From assembly GCA_013824085.1 (NCBI GenBank), contig PNNF01000025.1:1-32029 (forward strand): a stretch of 32,029 nt of DNA, in the 5' to 3' direction. Position numbers and translations under genes: made by a program. Shown piece after piece: positions 1 to 8,834 of the stretch (position 1 is the first letter of the stretch; the number at the start of each line of letters is the position of its first letter). The stretch comes from Chlorobiaceae bacterium (GTDB lineage Bacteria; Bacteroidota; Ignavibacteria; Ignavibacteriales; Ignavibacteriaceae). Under the pieces are notes generated by a model, which worked only from the letters and a program-made list of their open reading frames with translations, was not told where the DNA came from and did not search any database.

Positions 1-1
1 T

Positions 2-2509
2 GCTTGGGATGTTAAAGGAAAATTTCTTGGTAAACAGGAAATTATTGGAGCTAAAAATCTTCCATTAACGTCTTTCACTCAATATATGCAGAGTCACCCG
101 TCACACGGTGATCCTGATAATATTTTTGAGTTAAGAAATTATATAAAAGGGGGTCGTGGTAAACTCGGAGATTTGGTAAACGTTTGTACCTGGACTTTTG
201 GAAATGGTGCATCACTTCCAAATTGCGCTGCTATTGATCCTAAATTTATGTATTCAGGTGATCCTGAAACACGGACAGGTTGGATCAATACACAGCCAAT
301 TGATCAAAGACAAATGTCAAACACTGGTCCTTTTGCTTTAGAAAAAGGGAAACCTATTGATATAGTTGCAGTTTATATTGCTGGTCGTGGAACAAATCCA
401 CTTAATAGCGTTACTGTCGCTAAAGAATACTCAAGAACTGCTCAATTAGTTTTTGATAATAATTTCCCTTCACCTCCTCCACCTCCTCCAGTTAATGTTG
501 CATTAACTACTGGTGCTAATTTTATTGATTTAGATTGGCCAACCGCTGATTTAATCAAATATAGAGCAAGAGATACAGTCCTTGACGTTGATAGAAGATT
601 CCAAGGATTTTTTGTAACTCAGTATTTAACTAATGCAAAAACCTCTTCTATTCAAGGAGTTGAAGCGGCTAAAATTGTTGCTCACTATCAGATTCATAAT
701 CAGGTTAGAGGCGTCTTTCAACGAAAAGGTAATGGCGGAATAGATCTTGTCATAGAAGATTTAGCGTCAGAATTTAAGCTCGACAGTCTATTGTATTCTA
801 ATCCTTCCACAGGAAGAATAAAAGTTAGATTGAACAAAGATGCATTCACTGCTACTCCTTTTATTAAAGGACGAGATTATTATTATACAATTACAACCTA
901 TACATTAAATCATTCTGTAATTGTAAATCGTGCAACTAATACTTACGGTGGAATTGGCGAATATATCGATATGACAGGTGCAGGAATAGATTATTATGAA
1001 AGCCCTATCTATCCTATCACATTTGGAGAAAATTTATATACTCCAGCATTAGCTCCAACGCCTTCAACCCAAACTTCTGGAAAATCAAAAGGCAATGTAA
1101 AGCTATTAGTTGTTGATAAAGCTGCTTTAACTGGTGATGAATATGTAGTAGAATTTTTCCCTGATACAACAGCAATTCCTTACGCTCCGTTCTGGAGATT
1201 AAGAAATGTTACTCGTGGCACAACATTAATCGATTCTTCTAAAGTTTACGATTTTGACACGACAAGTTATTCAGGAAAAGTTTTCCAAGGTTTCATACCT
1301 AAAGTAGAACCACAATTACCAGTTTACCCAACAAATAATAACGTTCAGATTCAGTACATTTCACCAAACCCAAGATGGTTCTCTGATTTTAGTGATCCAG
1401 GAGGGCTTGGAGTATTCTATGCAGGACAAGACCTTTTGCAACAACCTGCAGGAGGACTACCAACAGCAGTTAATCTAAATTTAAAATCTAATGTTATCAC
1501 TGCAGATAGATTGAGAACAATCGAAATTAGATTCGGTACTCCTGGCAAAGCTTATAGATTCCTAAGAGGATACAAAGGCGCAGGCATTGGTAGAAGAGCA
1601 ACAGTAGTTTATGCTGGTGTTGTTACTGCTGCTGATACAACCCGAAATGCTTTCGGTGGTGGTACTGTCGGAAAATTAGGTGAAGGTTTCGTAGATGTGC
1701 CATTCACTGCTTGGGTAAAAGACACAGTGTTCGGTGAAGAAAGACAATTAGAAGTTGCTTTCATTGAACATAGTGTGGCTGCTCGTGGAAGACCTGACGG
1801 AATTTGGGATACTGACACAGCTTTATTGAATACTCAAGAATATATTATTGTATTTGATTCTCCTTATAGCGCTACTCCGACCAATAAAATTATTACTGGA
1901 TCAGGAAGTACAAACTGGTCAGATATTAGAGGTTATATCAACAATGATGCGACCCTAACACCTTTCCAAGTAAGAACTGCAAGATCCCCTTGGTTTAATG
2001 CGCTTTACATTGTTGGATTACAACAAAGAACTTCAACTTCATATCCAACTGCAGGTGATATTTTAAGAATTCCGATGAGAGTTTATCCTTATACAGATTT
2101 GGATAAATTTACATTTAGGACTTTGGCTCAAGGACAAATTTCTGAAGCTCAGGAAAGAGAGATTTTTGAGAATGTCAATGTTTTCCCAAATCCACTCTTT
2201 GCGTTTAATCCTGCTACAAGTTTTGATGCAACAGCAAATCCTGATGATCCGTTTGTAACCTTTACCAATCTTCCTACTGAAGTTACAGTAAAGATTTACA
2301 CATTAGGTGGTCAGTTAATCAGAACACTAAACGAATCTGATAAAATTGGTGGAGTAAATTCACCATTTTTAAGATGGGATATTGAAAATGAAGCTGGATT
2401 GAGAGCTGCATCAGGTATGTATTTGGCGATAGTGAGTTCACCAAAGTATGGTGAAAAGATATTGAAGTTGGCTATCATAATGCCACAAAAGCAATTACCA
2501 AGATTTTAA
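2..2509 (+). CDS. T9SS-sorted surface/secreted protein, 5' end outside window
   Basis: The reading frame is open from base 2 (first residues AWDVKGKFLG), so the first Met at 86 is internal and the true start lies before the window; 835 residues are visible. A proline run (nt about 467-490) acts as a linker, followed by a beta-rich segment that may be fibronectin-III-like. The last ~110 residues start near nt 2168 with NVNVFPNP, then a strand-rich module containing VKIYTLGGQLIRTL and SGMYLAIVSS. That is the pattern of the type A T9SS C-terminal sorting domain, which directs export across the outer membrane. Compared with usual family ends, about 10 residues (IIMPQKQLPRF) follow the lysine-containing last strand. 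The passenger function is not recognisable. A PorV/PorQ-family gene follows, consistent with a role at the outer membrane. Confidence is high for a real gene and moderate for the sorting domain. Confidence 0.85.
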   Translation, partial: AWDVKGKFLGKQEIIGAKNLPLTSFTQYMQSHPSHGDPDNIFELRNYIKGGRGKLGDLVNVCTWTFGNGASLPNCAAIDPKFMYSGDPETRTGWINTQPIDQRQMSNTGPFALEKGKPIDIVAVYIAGRGTNPLNSVTVAKEYSRTAQLVFDNNFPSPPPPPPVNVALTTGANFIDLDWPTADLIKYRARDTVLDVDRRFQGFFVTQYLTNAKTSSIQGVEAAKIVAHYQIHNQVRGVFQRKGNGGIDLVIEDLASEFKLDSLLYSNPSTGRIKVRLNKDAFTATPFIKGRDYYYTITTYTLNHSVIVNRATNTYGGIGEYIDMTGAGIDYYESPIYPITFGENLYTPALAPTPSTQTSGKSKGNVKLLVVDKAALTGDEYVVEFFPDTTAIPYAPFWRLRNVTRGTTLIDSSKVYDFDTTSYSGKVFQGFIPKVEPQLPVYPTNNNVQIQYISPNPRWFSDFSDPGGLGVFYAGQDLLQQPAGGLPTAVNLNLKSNVITADRLRTIEIRFGTPGKAYRFLRGYKGAGIGRRATVVYAGVVTAADTTRNAFGGGTVGKLGEGFVDVPFTAWVKDTVFGEERQLEVAFIEHSVAARGRPDGIWDTDTALLNTQEYIIVFDSPYSATPTNKIITGSGSTNWSDIRGYINNDATLTPFQVRTARSPWFNALYIVGLQQRTSTSYPTAGDILRIPMRVYPYTDLDKFTFRTLAQGQISEAQEREIFENVNVFPNPLFAFNPATSFDATANPDDPFVTFTNLPTEVTVKIYTLGGQLIRTLNESDKIGGVNSPFLRWDIENEAGLRAASGMYLAIVSSPKYGEKILKLAIIMPQKQLPRF

Positions 2510-2533
2510 TGAATCTGTTAAAGGTAAGATATT

Positions 2534-2555
2534 GGGTGGAGTTAAATCTTCACCC
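2534..2555 (+). terminator. Intercistronic hairpin (attenuator or weak terminator)
   Basis: GGGTGGAG and CTTCACCC form an 8-bp stem (one G-U pair) around TTAAAT, followed by the weak U run TTTATT. It lies between the surface-protein gene and the PorV-like gene, so it may partly terminate transcription or separate the expression of the two genes. The poor U tract makes full termination doubtful. Confidence 0.45.
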
Positions 2556-2584
2556 TTTATTAAACAAATAAAGAAAGGTTTATT

Positions 2585-3604
2585 ATGAAAAAAATTAATT
2601 TATTAGTACTGATATTATTTTTAGCAGTTCAAACATTTGCTGGAGATGTGTCAAGAAAAGGAACTACAGGAGCTGATCAGCTTTTGGTTCCTGTTGGAGC
2701 TAGAAGTATTGCTACAGCCGGTGCTTTCTTAGCCAACACAACAGGAGTTGAAGCTATTTATTTTAATCCAGCTGGTGTCTGCCTCTCACAAAATTCTGAA
2801 GTCATGTTTTCTTATATGACATATATCGCAGATATCAACGTCTCTTATTTTGCTGCAGCAGCAAACTTAGGGGAAATAGGAACTTTTGGATTAAGCTTTA
2901 AAGGCTTTGATTTCGGTGAAATTCCTGTTACAACGAATGATGCTCCAGATGGAACAGGTGCTACATTCTCTCCTGCGTTTTATACTGTTGGTTTGACTTA
3001 TTCAAAAATAGTTACTGATAGAGTAGCGATTGGCGTTAATGCAAAATTAATTCACGAAGGAATTATGAGCACTTCTGCTAATGGTGCTGCTTTTGACTTC
3101 GGCGTTCAATATCGTTTTTCACCTGTCCTCTCACTTGGTGTAACCTTAAAGAACCTCGGTAGCAATATGTCATACTCTGGTCAAGATTTACAACAAAAAA
3201 CAGTTGTTCCGGGTGCACTGCCTGGAACACGTTTAGGTTCGTTTATGCCAGTTACTGAAGAATTTCAATTGCCAAGTTATTTTGAACTTAGCTTAGCATA
3301 TGATTATGAAATTAATGAACAAAACAACATCTTAGTTGGTAGCACTTTCAGAAGCAATAATGCTATGGAAGACCAAATATTATTAGGTTTGGAATATAAT
3401 TTCATGAACAATTTCTTCTTGAGATCTGGCTATAATATGTTAGTAGAAAACCAAGCACAATCGATTTATGGCCTCAATTTCGGTGCTGGTGTTAAATATG
3501 ATTTCCAAGAAGGAATGAACATCGCTATTGATTATGCTTTCAGAGATGTTAAAGATTTCCCTACAGCAAATCATATCTTCACAGTAAAACTTGGTTTCAG
3601 GTAA
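2585..3604 (+). CDS. PorV/PorQ-family outer-membrane barrel protein
   Basis: The 339-residue protein has an N-terminal signal peptide (hydrophobic core LLVLILFLAVQTFA, cleavage likely after residue 19). The mature start contains LLVPVGARSIATAGA and AIYFNPAG, the typical opening of the PorV/PorQ (FadL-like) family. Repeated amphipathic strands follow to a C-terminal aromatic end (FTVKLGFR), as expected for an outer-membrane beta-barrel. PorV shuttles T9SS cargo to the attachment complex, and many paralogues exist in Ignavibacteria and Bacteroidota, so which paralogue this is remains open. The AAAGG before the ATG is a plausible ribosome binding site. Its position just downstream of a T9SS cargo gene fits a cargo/partner pair, and a strong terminator follows. 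Confidence 0.85.
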   Translation: MKKINLLVLILFLAVQTFAGDVSRKGTTGADQLLVPVGARSIATAGAFLANTTGVEAIYFNPAGVCLSQNSEVMFSYMTYIADINVSYFAAAANLGEIGTFGLSFKGFDFGEIPVTTNDAPDGTGATFSPAFYTVGLTYSKIVTDRVAIGVNAKLIHEGIMSTSANGAAFDFGVQYRFSPVLSLGVTLKNLGSNMSYSGQDLQQKTVVPGALPGTRLGSFMPVTEEFQLPSYFELSLAYDYEINEQNNILVGSTFRSNNAMEDQILLGLEYNFMNNFFLRSGYNMLVENQAQSIYGLNFGAGVKYDFQEGMNIAIDYAFRDVKDFPTANHIFTVKLGFR

Positions 3605-3624
3605 TATTTTCTCCCTATGGGAAT

Positions 3625-3659
3625 AAAAAAAGGCATCCTAGAAATGGGATGCCTTTTTC
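3625..3659 (+). terminator. Rho-independent terminator after the PorV-like gene
   Basis: GGCATCC (3632-3638) pairs with GGATGCC (3647-3653), followed by TTTTT. A run of A precedes the stem, so it could also work on the opposite strand. It closes the T9SS pair and separates it from the long operon beginning at 3723. Confidence 0.9.
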
Positions 3660-3662
3660 ATT

Positions 3663-3670
3663 TATATTTG
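3663..3670 (+). promoter_or_regulatory. Candidate -7 element TATATTTG
   Basis: TATATTTG matches the Bacteroidota -7 consensus TAnnTTTG. It sits just after a terminator and about 50 nt before the GWxTD gene, where a promoter for the following run is expected. No TTTG is visible about 20 nt upstream, since that stretch is the terminator hairpin. This is therefore a half-supported call. Confidence 0.35.
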
Positions 3671-3722
3671 ATTTTTATTTGTGTAATTTTTCTTAATCAT
3701 TAATTTTTTTTTGAGTTATCGA

Positions 3723-5096
3723 ATGAAAAGATATTTGGCGCTATTTATTTTTTTTCTTCTTTCAACAAACATTTTTACACAAAATAAAAATTTTGGGTTT
3801 GAATTTGACTATGCACTTTTTAGACACGATTCAACATCAAACTATTTAGAATTGTATTACTCTTTCAATCAAAAAGATTTGACAATTCAATCTAATGATA
3901 CAATGATGTTTGTCGAAGGAATTTTGAAAGTCACTATTATGGATAGTTCAGAACAAAATGTTTTTATCGATAGAGAGTGGAAAGTTCGCGGGACGCATAA
4001 AGACACTACTGACCTTTATAAATCGTTAATCGGTCAAATCGGATTTCTTCTCCCAGAAGGCACTTACAGAGCTATTGTAGGCGGAAAAGATGCAGTTGAT
4101 ACTTCCTTCTCAAGATTTTATTCTGAATTGTTTAGAGTGAATATCTATCCAAAAAATAGATTATCAATTAGTGATTTGCAAATAGCGTCTCGAATTGTTC
4201 AAGAAAGTCCAAATGTTAATTCTATCTTCTACAAAAATTCTTTAGAGATTACTCCATTGCCAAGCTCAATTTTTGGAATTAATCAACCAGTTTTATTTTA
4301 CTACACAGAGCTTTATAATCTCTTACTGAAAGAAAATCCTGATCCATATAAAATTACAACTGTTGTTTTGAATAGTCGTGGCAGAGTTATTTATAATAGA
4401 ACAAAAAAAATATTGCCCAATGTTGACTCACGCGTTGAGATGGGTGCGATTACACTTACAAAATATCCAACTGATACTTACAGTCTCGTAGTATCGTTAA
4501 TCGATAGTGCAGCAAATTATAATGTTTCATCGTTCAAGAAATTTTTTGTTTACAATCCTGACATAATTGATTCAACAACGTTTGCTTCATCATCAAGAGA
4601 TTTTTTAAGTTCGCAATTTGGCGTTATGTCAGTTGAAGAGTGTGATGAAATTTTTGAAAAATCAAAATACATTGCAACAACTGCAGACATCGCAAAATAT
4701 TTAGAATTAACTGCCGTTGAATCTAAACGAGAATTCTTATTCAATTTCTGGAGTAATAGAGATGATCCTTTTCAAGCTGATGATAAAGATTATTTCACAG
4801 AATATTTTAAAAGAATCGACTTAGCAAATGTTAGATACAATACACTAGCAAAGCAAGGTTGGAAAACTGATAGAGGCAGAATATTTACAATCTATGGTGA
4901 CCCAAGCGAGATTGACAGATATCCAAATCAAATAGATTCTAAGCCGTATGAAATTTGGCAATTTAATAGCATAGAAGGTGGAGTAATTTTTATTTTTGCT
5001 GATCTTACCGGCTTTTCAGATTACCGATTGATTCATTCAACTAAGAGGGGCGAGCTTAGAGATGAAAATTGGCAGAGAAGATTATTGCATTTTTAG
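3723..5096 (+). CDS. GWxTD domain-containing secreted protein
   Basis: The start is set at ATG 3723 rather than the in-frame TTG at 3711, because this gives a compact signal peptide (MKRYLALFIFFLLSTNIFT). The protein has 457 residues. Near the C-terminus, GWKTDRGRIFTIYGDP (from residue 379) is the signature of the GWxTD family, found mainly in Bacteroidota, Ignavibacteria and relatives. The molecular role of that family is not established. The upstream part is probably beta-rich and does not resemble an enzyme I know. Export to the periplasm or envelope is inferred from the signal peptide. The gene is followed after 11 nt by an acyltransferase and heads a run of envelope genes, so an envelope role is likely but unproven. 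Confidence 0.85.
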   Translation: MKRYLALFIFFLLSTNIFTQNKNFGFEFDYALFRHDSTSNYLELYYSFNQKDLTIQSNDTMMFVEGILKVTIMDSSEQNVFIDREWKVRGTHKDTTDLYKSLIGQIGFLLPEGTYRAIVGGKDAVDTSFSRFYSELFRVNIYPKNRLSISDLQIASRIVQESPNVNSIFYKNSLEITPLPSSIFGINQPVLFYYTELYNLLLKENPDPYKITTVVLNSRGRVIYNRTKKILPNVDSRVEMGAITLTKYPTDTYSLVVSLIDSAANYNVSSFKKFFVYNPDIIDSTTFASSSRDFLSSQFGVMSVEECDEIFEKSKYIATTADIAKYLELTAVESKREFLFNFWSNRDDPFQADDKDYFTEYFKRIDLANVRYNTLAKQGWKTDRGRIFTIYGDPSEIDRYPNQIDSKPYEIWQFNSIEGGVIFIFADLTGFSDYRLIHSTKRGELRDENWQRRLLHF

Positions 5097-5107
5097 AATA
5101 ACATAAA

Positions 5108-5977
5108 TTGAAAAATCAATTTGAATATTTTCTCTTTATTATTTTTAGTAAATTATTTTGTTTTATAGGGCTAAAAAAATCTCGAAAATTTGTGAATTTT
5201 TTAGTCCTAATTTTTTATAGAATATTGAAATTAAGAAGACGTGTAACAGAAGAGAATTTACAAAAAGCTTTCCCGAATTTATCCAAAAAAGAAATTGATG
5301 AACTAACTTTAAAGTCTTATCAAAATTTTGCTATCTGTCTGATCGAAATTTTATCAATGCCAGCAGTTACATCTGAATCAATTAAAGAGATAGTAAAAAT
5401 TGCGAACATTGAATTGCTAAATAAAAAATATGATGAAGGAAAAGGTGTAATACTTTTATCGGCTCATTTTAACAATTGGGAATATGCAGCACTTGCAGCG
5501 GGATTTTATGCTAAAGAAAATATTAATGTTGTTGTCAAACATTTACGAAATCCTTTCGTTGACAAGTGGATGAATGATTGTAGAACAAAATTTAATAACA
5601 AAACAATTCCTCTCGGTGTTTCTATTCGACATATTTTTGCTGCTATTAAAGAAAAAAAAATTGTAGGTATTATCGCTGATCAACGCGGACCTAAAGAAGG
5701 AATAAAAATTAATTTTTTTAATAACAATACTTCAGTTTATTCAGGCCCAGCAGTGTTGGCATTAAAAATGGGAGCGCCTTTAATTATGGGTTTACCAGTA
5801 AGGCAACCAGATTACTCATATTTAGTCGAGCTTGCTGAAATCAACCAAGAGAATTTACCAGAAGATGAGAATGAAAAAATAAAAGAAATTTGTCAAAGAC
5901 AATTTAATAATTTAGAAATGATGATTAAAAAAAATCCTGCAAGTTGGTTTTGGATGCATAATATTTGGAAGTATTGA
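5108..5977 (+). CDS. LpxL/HtrB-type lysophospholipid acyltransferase
   Basis: The 289-residue protein belongs to the lipid A (Kdo2-lipid IVA) acyltransferase family, membrane-bound enzymes that transfer an acyl chain from acyl-ACP to the lipid A precursor. The N-terminus has hydrophobic anchor segments, then RRVTEENLQKAFPN, typical of the family. The catalytic HX4E motif is HFNNWE (H120, E125). IADQRG near residue 189 and GPAVLALKMGAPLI are the next conserved blocks. The start is TTG (5108): no ATG lies nearby and the N-terminus fits the family. The stop codon overlaps the next start (TGATG), suggesting translational coupling with the GT9 gene. The exact acceptor cannot be told from sequence. 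Confidence 0.88.
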   Translation: MKNQFEYFLFIIFSKLFCFIGLKKSRKFVNFLVLIFYRILKLRRRVTEENLQKAFPNLSKKEIDELTLKSYQNFAICLIEILSMPAVTSESIKEIVKIANIELLNKKYDEGKGVILLSAHFNNWEYAALAAGFYAKENINVVVKHLRNPFVDKWMNDCRTKFNNKTIPLGVSIRHIFAAIKEKKIVGIIADQRGPKEGIKINFFNNNTSVYSGPAVLALKMGAPLIMGLPVRQPDYSYLVELAEINQENLPEDENEKIKEICQRQFNNLEMMIKKNPASWFWMHNIWKY

Positions 5978-6993
5978 TGAATAGAATTTTAGTAATTCAA
6001 TCAGCGTTTATTGGTGATGCAATTTTAAGTTTACCGATGATTCAAGAATTAAAAAAAAGAGATGAGAATTTATTAATCGACGTAATCTGTATTGAAAAAA
6101 CTTTTGAAATTTTTTCTTCATCACCATTTGTTAATGAAGTTTTTATTTTAGATAAAAAGAAAAAACATAACTCTATTTTTTCCTTAAATAAATTTGCTAA
6201 AGAAATTTCAGAAAAAAATTATTCCGAAATAATTACTCCGCATCGTTCAATCAGAACTTGCTTGTTGGTTATGTTGATTAACGCACCGAGAAAAATTGGT
6301 TTTACGAATAGTGCAATTCCATTTGTATTTACAGAAGTTAAAAAATATAATTACGATTTCCATGAAGTGAAAAGAAATTTATGCCTAATTAATTATTCAT
6401 TTGAAAATGAAAATTGGAAAATTCAGCCATTAATAAATTCTGAAAAAGCAGTAAAAGAAAAAATTGATATTCTTATTTCAGAAAATAAATTAAATGAGTT
6501 CATCGCAATTGCTCCAGGTACAGAATGGGAAACTAAGCAATACCCAAGTGAGAATTTTTCACTACTGATTGAAGAGCTTTCTAAAAATCATAAGATTATT
6601 TTAATCGGTAGCGAAAAAGAGACTGAATTATGTGAAGAAATAATTTCAAAAAGTTCTAGTTCGGTTATAAATTTGGCAGGTAAATTATCGATAGTTGAAA
6701 CTATTGAATTGTTAAGAAAAACTAAATTGCTAATTTCAAATGATAGTGCACCAACTCACTTTGCTATGGCTGCAGATATTAAAGTATTAACAATTTATTG
6801 TTCAACGTCTCCTAAGTTTGGATTTTATCCTTATAATTCAAAAAGTAGATTTTTGAGTTTGGATAATTTGAGATGTAAGCCCTGTGGTATTCACGGTTAC
6901 AAAGAATGTCCATTAAATAATTTTGAGTGTGGCAATAAGTTAGAAGTGAAAGATGTTTTGAGAACAGCAAATGAGATGTTAAATGAAAAATAA
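5977..6993 (+). CDS. Glycosyltransferase family 9 (heptosyltransferase-like)
   Basis: The start is set at ATG 5977, which overlaps the previous stop as TGATG; an in-frame TTG at 5965 would add four unconserved residues. The 338-residue product opens with MNRILVIQSAFIGDAILSLP, the GT9 N-terminal Rossmann start. APGTEWETKQYP and SNDSAPTHFAMA are the C-domain motifs for the nucleotide-sugar site. Family members add heptose or related sugars to the LPS inner core on the cytoplasmic side. A Cys-rich segment (CKPCGIHGYKECP) near the C-terminus matches the CxxC...C seen in many GT9 enzymes. Next to a lipid A-type acyltransferase, an LPS or glycolipid core role is likely; the sugar is unknown. Confidence 0.88.
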   Translation: MNRILVIQSAFIGDAILSLPMIQELKKRDENLLIDVICIEKTFEIFSSSPFVNEVFILDKKKKHNSIFSLNKFAKEISEKNYSEIITPHRSIRTCLLVMLINAPRKIGFTNSAIPFVFTEVKKYNYDFHEVKRNLCLINYSFENENWKIQPLINSEKAVKEKIDILISENKLNEFIAIAPGTEWETKQYPSENFSLLIEELSKNHKIILIGSEKETELCEEIISKSSSSVINLAGKLSIVETIELLRKTKLLISNDSAPTHFAMAADIKVLTIYCSTSPKFGFYPYNSKSRFLSLDNLRCKPCGIHGYKECPLNNFECGNKLEVKDVLRTANEMLNEK

Positions 6994-7627
6994 TTTAGCT
7001 ACAAAAACATTGTTAGTCGATGACGCTAATGCGAATTCAGTAGTTGAAGCAGTATCTATTCTGAAGAATGGTGGAATATTTATTTCTACTTCTGATACTG
7101 GTTATCGATTTTTTTTGGACTCGAAAAAAGAAACTTACGACCAATTTTTTAGAATCACTCGAAAAAAAATAGATGAAGAAGCAATTTATTTTGTTGGGAG
7201 CATTGAAATTCTAAGAAAAAATATTTTATTGTTCGATGACAAAATGTTTGATTTCTTAATTTCAGTTTGGCCAAATCCAATTTCAATAAAATTTAATTTA
7301 AGTAAAGATGGGAAAAAAAATCTCAACAAAGAGAGTGCATTTTTTAGAATTCCCAATAATAATTTTTGTCTTAAATTTTTATCAGCTTATGATTCGCCCG
7401 TATTGACAAGCGATGCTGTTCGGAAAAATGAACCAATTCATAATGACTTCACATTTTTGAATGAAGAATTTAATAGCGAAGTGGAAGCAATCTTTTATAC
7501 AAAGAAAAAAATTTTCGACCAGTTCCCAACTACAATTGACTTGACAACAGACCGACCAATATTGGTAAATGAAGGCAAGTATAAATTTTCTACAATTGAA
7601 AAAAAATTTATAGAGTGTTATGGATAA
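6983..7627 (+). CDS. Degenerate Sua5/YciO-like protein
   Basis: The 214-residue product follows the Sua5/YciO/TsaC fold order: GGIFISTSDTGYRF (residues 30-43) in place of the usual PTDTVYG block, FLISVWPNPISI in place of the WPGP block, FRIPN in place of VRVP, SPVLTSDAVRKNEP in place of the S-x-SAN-x-SGEP block, and TTIDLTTDRPILVNEG in place of the STIVDL...REG end. Several residues that bind substrate in TsaC are changed: the KRP...PL block reads RKKIDEEAIYF and SAN reads SDA. Normal threonylcarbamoyl-AMP synthesis for tRNA t6A is therefore doubtful. It may be a YciO-like paralogue or an inactive relative. It overlaps both neighbours by about 10 nt, so it is translated within the envelope operon. 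Confidence 0.7.
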   Translation: MKNNLATKTLLVDDANANSVVEAVSILKNGGIFISTSDTGYRFFLDSKKETYDQFFRITRKKIDEEAIYFVGSIEILRKNILLFDDKMFDFLISVWPNPISIKFNLSKDGKKNLNKESAFFRIPNNNFCLKFLSAYDSPVLTSDAVRKNEPIHNDFTFLNEEFNSEVEAIFYTKKKIFDQFPTTIDLTTDRPILVNEGKYKFSTIEKKFIECYG

Positions 7628-8456
7628 AATATCTGTCACATTAGAATATTTCAAAAAAAAAATAAAACGACTTTTCGATATTTTTAGTTTCTCACTTTTA
7701 GTAGTTCCAGAGTCATCTACTTCGTTGGTAAGAAGTAAAAAAATTAATTCAAAAAAAATATCGCTTTTATTTTTTTTCTTTTTTGTTTCAATTTTTTTAG
7801 TCTCATTTCTCTTCTTCAAATATACTCCAGCAAATTCTATGTTGGGAAATGTTGACCGCGAATTTTCTACATCAGAAGAAGAAATGATTCACAATCTTAA
7901 TCAGAGAGTATTGACCTTGTTGAATGAATTAGATCAGCTAAAAAAATCTAATGAAAATTTGAGGAAGGCAATCGAGTTAGCAGACCCAACTTTATTGAAT
8001 AATAAAAAAGATACGCCTAAAGTTGGTGGTAATGTTCAGAGAGTCTTTTTTGATTTTATCGAAAAATATTTTTTTGATTCCGAAAATGTAATTTTTCATA
8101 GACCGATGCAAGGCTTTAGAAGTAGAGGATTTGAACCAACTAAAGGACATTTTGGAATCGACTATTCAGCAAAAGAAGGAACTCCAATTTTTGCAACGAC
8201 AAATGGATATGTCATATTTTCAGATTATACTGTGGATGATGGGTTTATGATAATTCTTGCTCACGCAGAAGGTTATCTCTCATTTTACAAACATTGTTCG
8301 CAGTTACTAAAAAAAGAAAGAGATATTGTTACGCAGGGAGAAATAATTGCTTTAAGTGGTAATTCAGGATATCAAACTTCTGGTCCACATTTGCATTTTG
8401 AAATTTGGAAAGATGGTATGCCAATTGATCCAGAAAAAATTTTAGTTAAATTTTAG
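7620..8456 (+). CDS. M23 (LytM-type) peptidase, membrane-anchored
   Basis: The 278-residue protein has a cytoplasmic N-terminus rich in Lys, a single very hydrophobic transmembrane segment (about residues 47-67), a predicted short coiled coil (about 82-110) and a C-terminal M23 domain. The zinc site is intact: HFGID gives H177 and D181, and PHLHFE gives H257 and H259. M23 enzymes cut peptide cross-links in peptidoglycan, here facing the periplasm. The gene overlaps the previous stop by 8 nt and is followed within 9 nt by a bactofilin gene. M23-bactofilin pairs are known from other bacteria, where they shape the cell, so a morphogenesis role is the best inference. Confidence 0.88.
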   Translation: MDKISVTLEYFKKKIKRLFDIFSFSLLVVPESSTSLVRSKKINSKKISLLFFFFFVSIFLVSFLFFKYTPANSMLGNVDREFSTSEEEMIHNLNQRVLTLLNELDQLKKSNENLRKAIELADPTLLNNKKDTPKVGGNVQRVFFDFIEKYFFDSENVIFHRPMQGFRSRGFEPTKGHFGIDYSAKEGTPIFATTNGYVIFSDYTVDDGFMIILAHAEGYLSFYKHCSQLLKKERDIVTQGEIIALSGNSGYQTSGPHLHFEIWKDGMPIDPEKILVKF

Positions 8457-8465
8457 AGGTATAGA

Positions 8466-8834
8466 ATGAAGTTAATCGGAAGTAACGCACCATTAGATGG
8501 AATCAGTATTATCAGTGTTGGCGTGGATATCGAAGGGAACATAAGCGCAAATAGTGATATCAGAATTGATGGAAAAGTCAAAGGAAACGTTGCATCGACA
8601 GGAAATATTATTCTTGGAGATAAGGGAGTAATTATCGGTGACATCAGAGGGAAGAATGTAACAATCGCGGGACAAGTGCAAGGGACTGTTCACTCGGATT
8701 CAAAAATTATGTTAGAAGCGACTTCTGCTTTAAAGGGAGATATTATTTCCAAAATACTCGTCGTTCAAGAAGGAGCTAGGTTTGAAGGAAAAAGTGAAGT
8801 GACCAAAGGCTCAGAAAATGTTAAGCCCAAATGA
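8466..8834 (+). CDS. Bactofilin (polymer-forming cytoskeletal protein)
   Basis: The 122-residue protein is a run of short beta turns with regular hydrophobic/glycine spacing (IEGNISANSDIRIDGKVKG, then GDIRGKNVTIAGQVQGTV), the bactofilin right-handed beta-helix pattern. Bactofilins polymerise without nucleotides into membrane-associated filaments and recruit cell-wall enzymes. The N-terminal tail is short and the protein is near the lower end of family length. GAGG 8-12 nt upstream is a plausible ribosome binding site. The 3' end overlaps the AtpZ-like start by 17 nt, so it is co-translated with the ATP synthase cluster. Its likely partner is the M23 peptidase immediately upstream. Confidence 0.88.
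   Translation: MKLIGSNAPLDGISIISVGVDIEGNISANSDIRIDGKVKGNVASTGNIILGDKGVIIGDIRGKNVTIAGQVQGTVHSDSKIMLEATSALKGDIISKILVVQEGARFEGKSEVTKGSENVKPK

Noticed and set aside
7382-7819. Minus-strand open frame of 145 codons across the Sua5-like/M23 junction
   Set aside because: It is Lys/Phe-rich, has no motif, and overlaps two plus-strand genes with clear family features.
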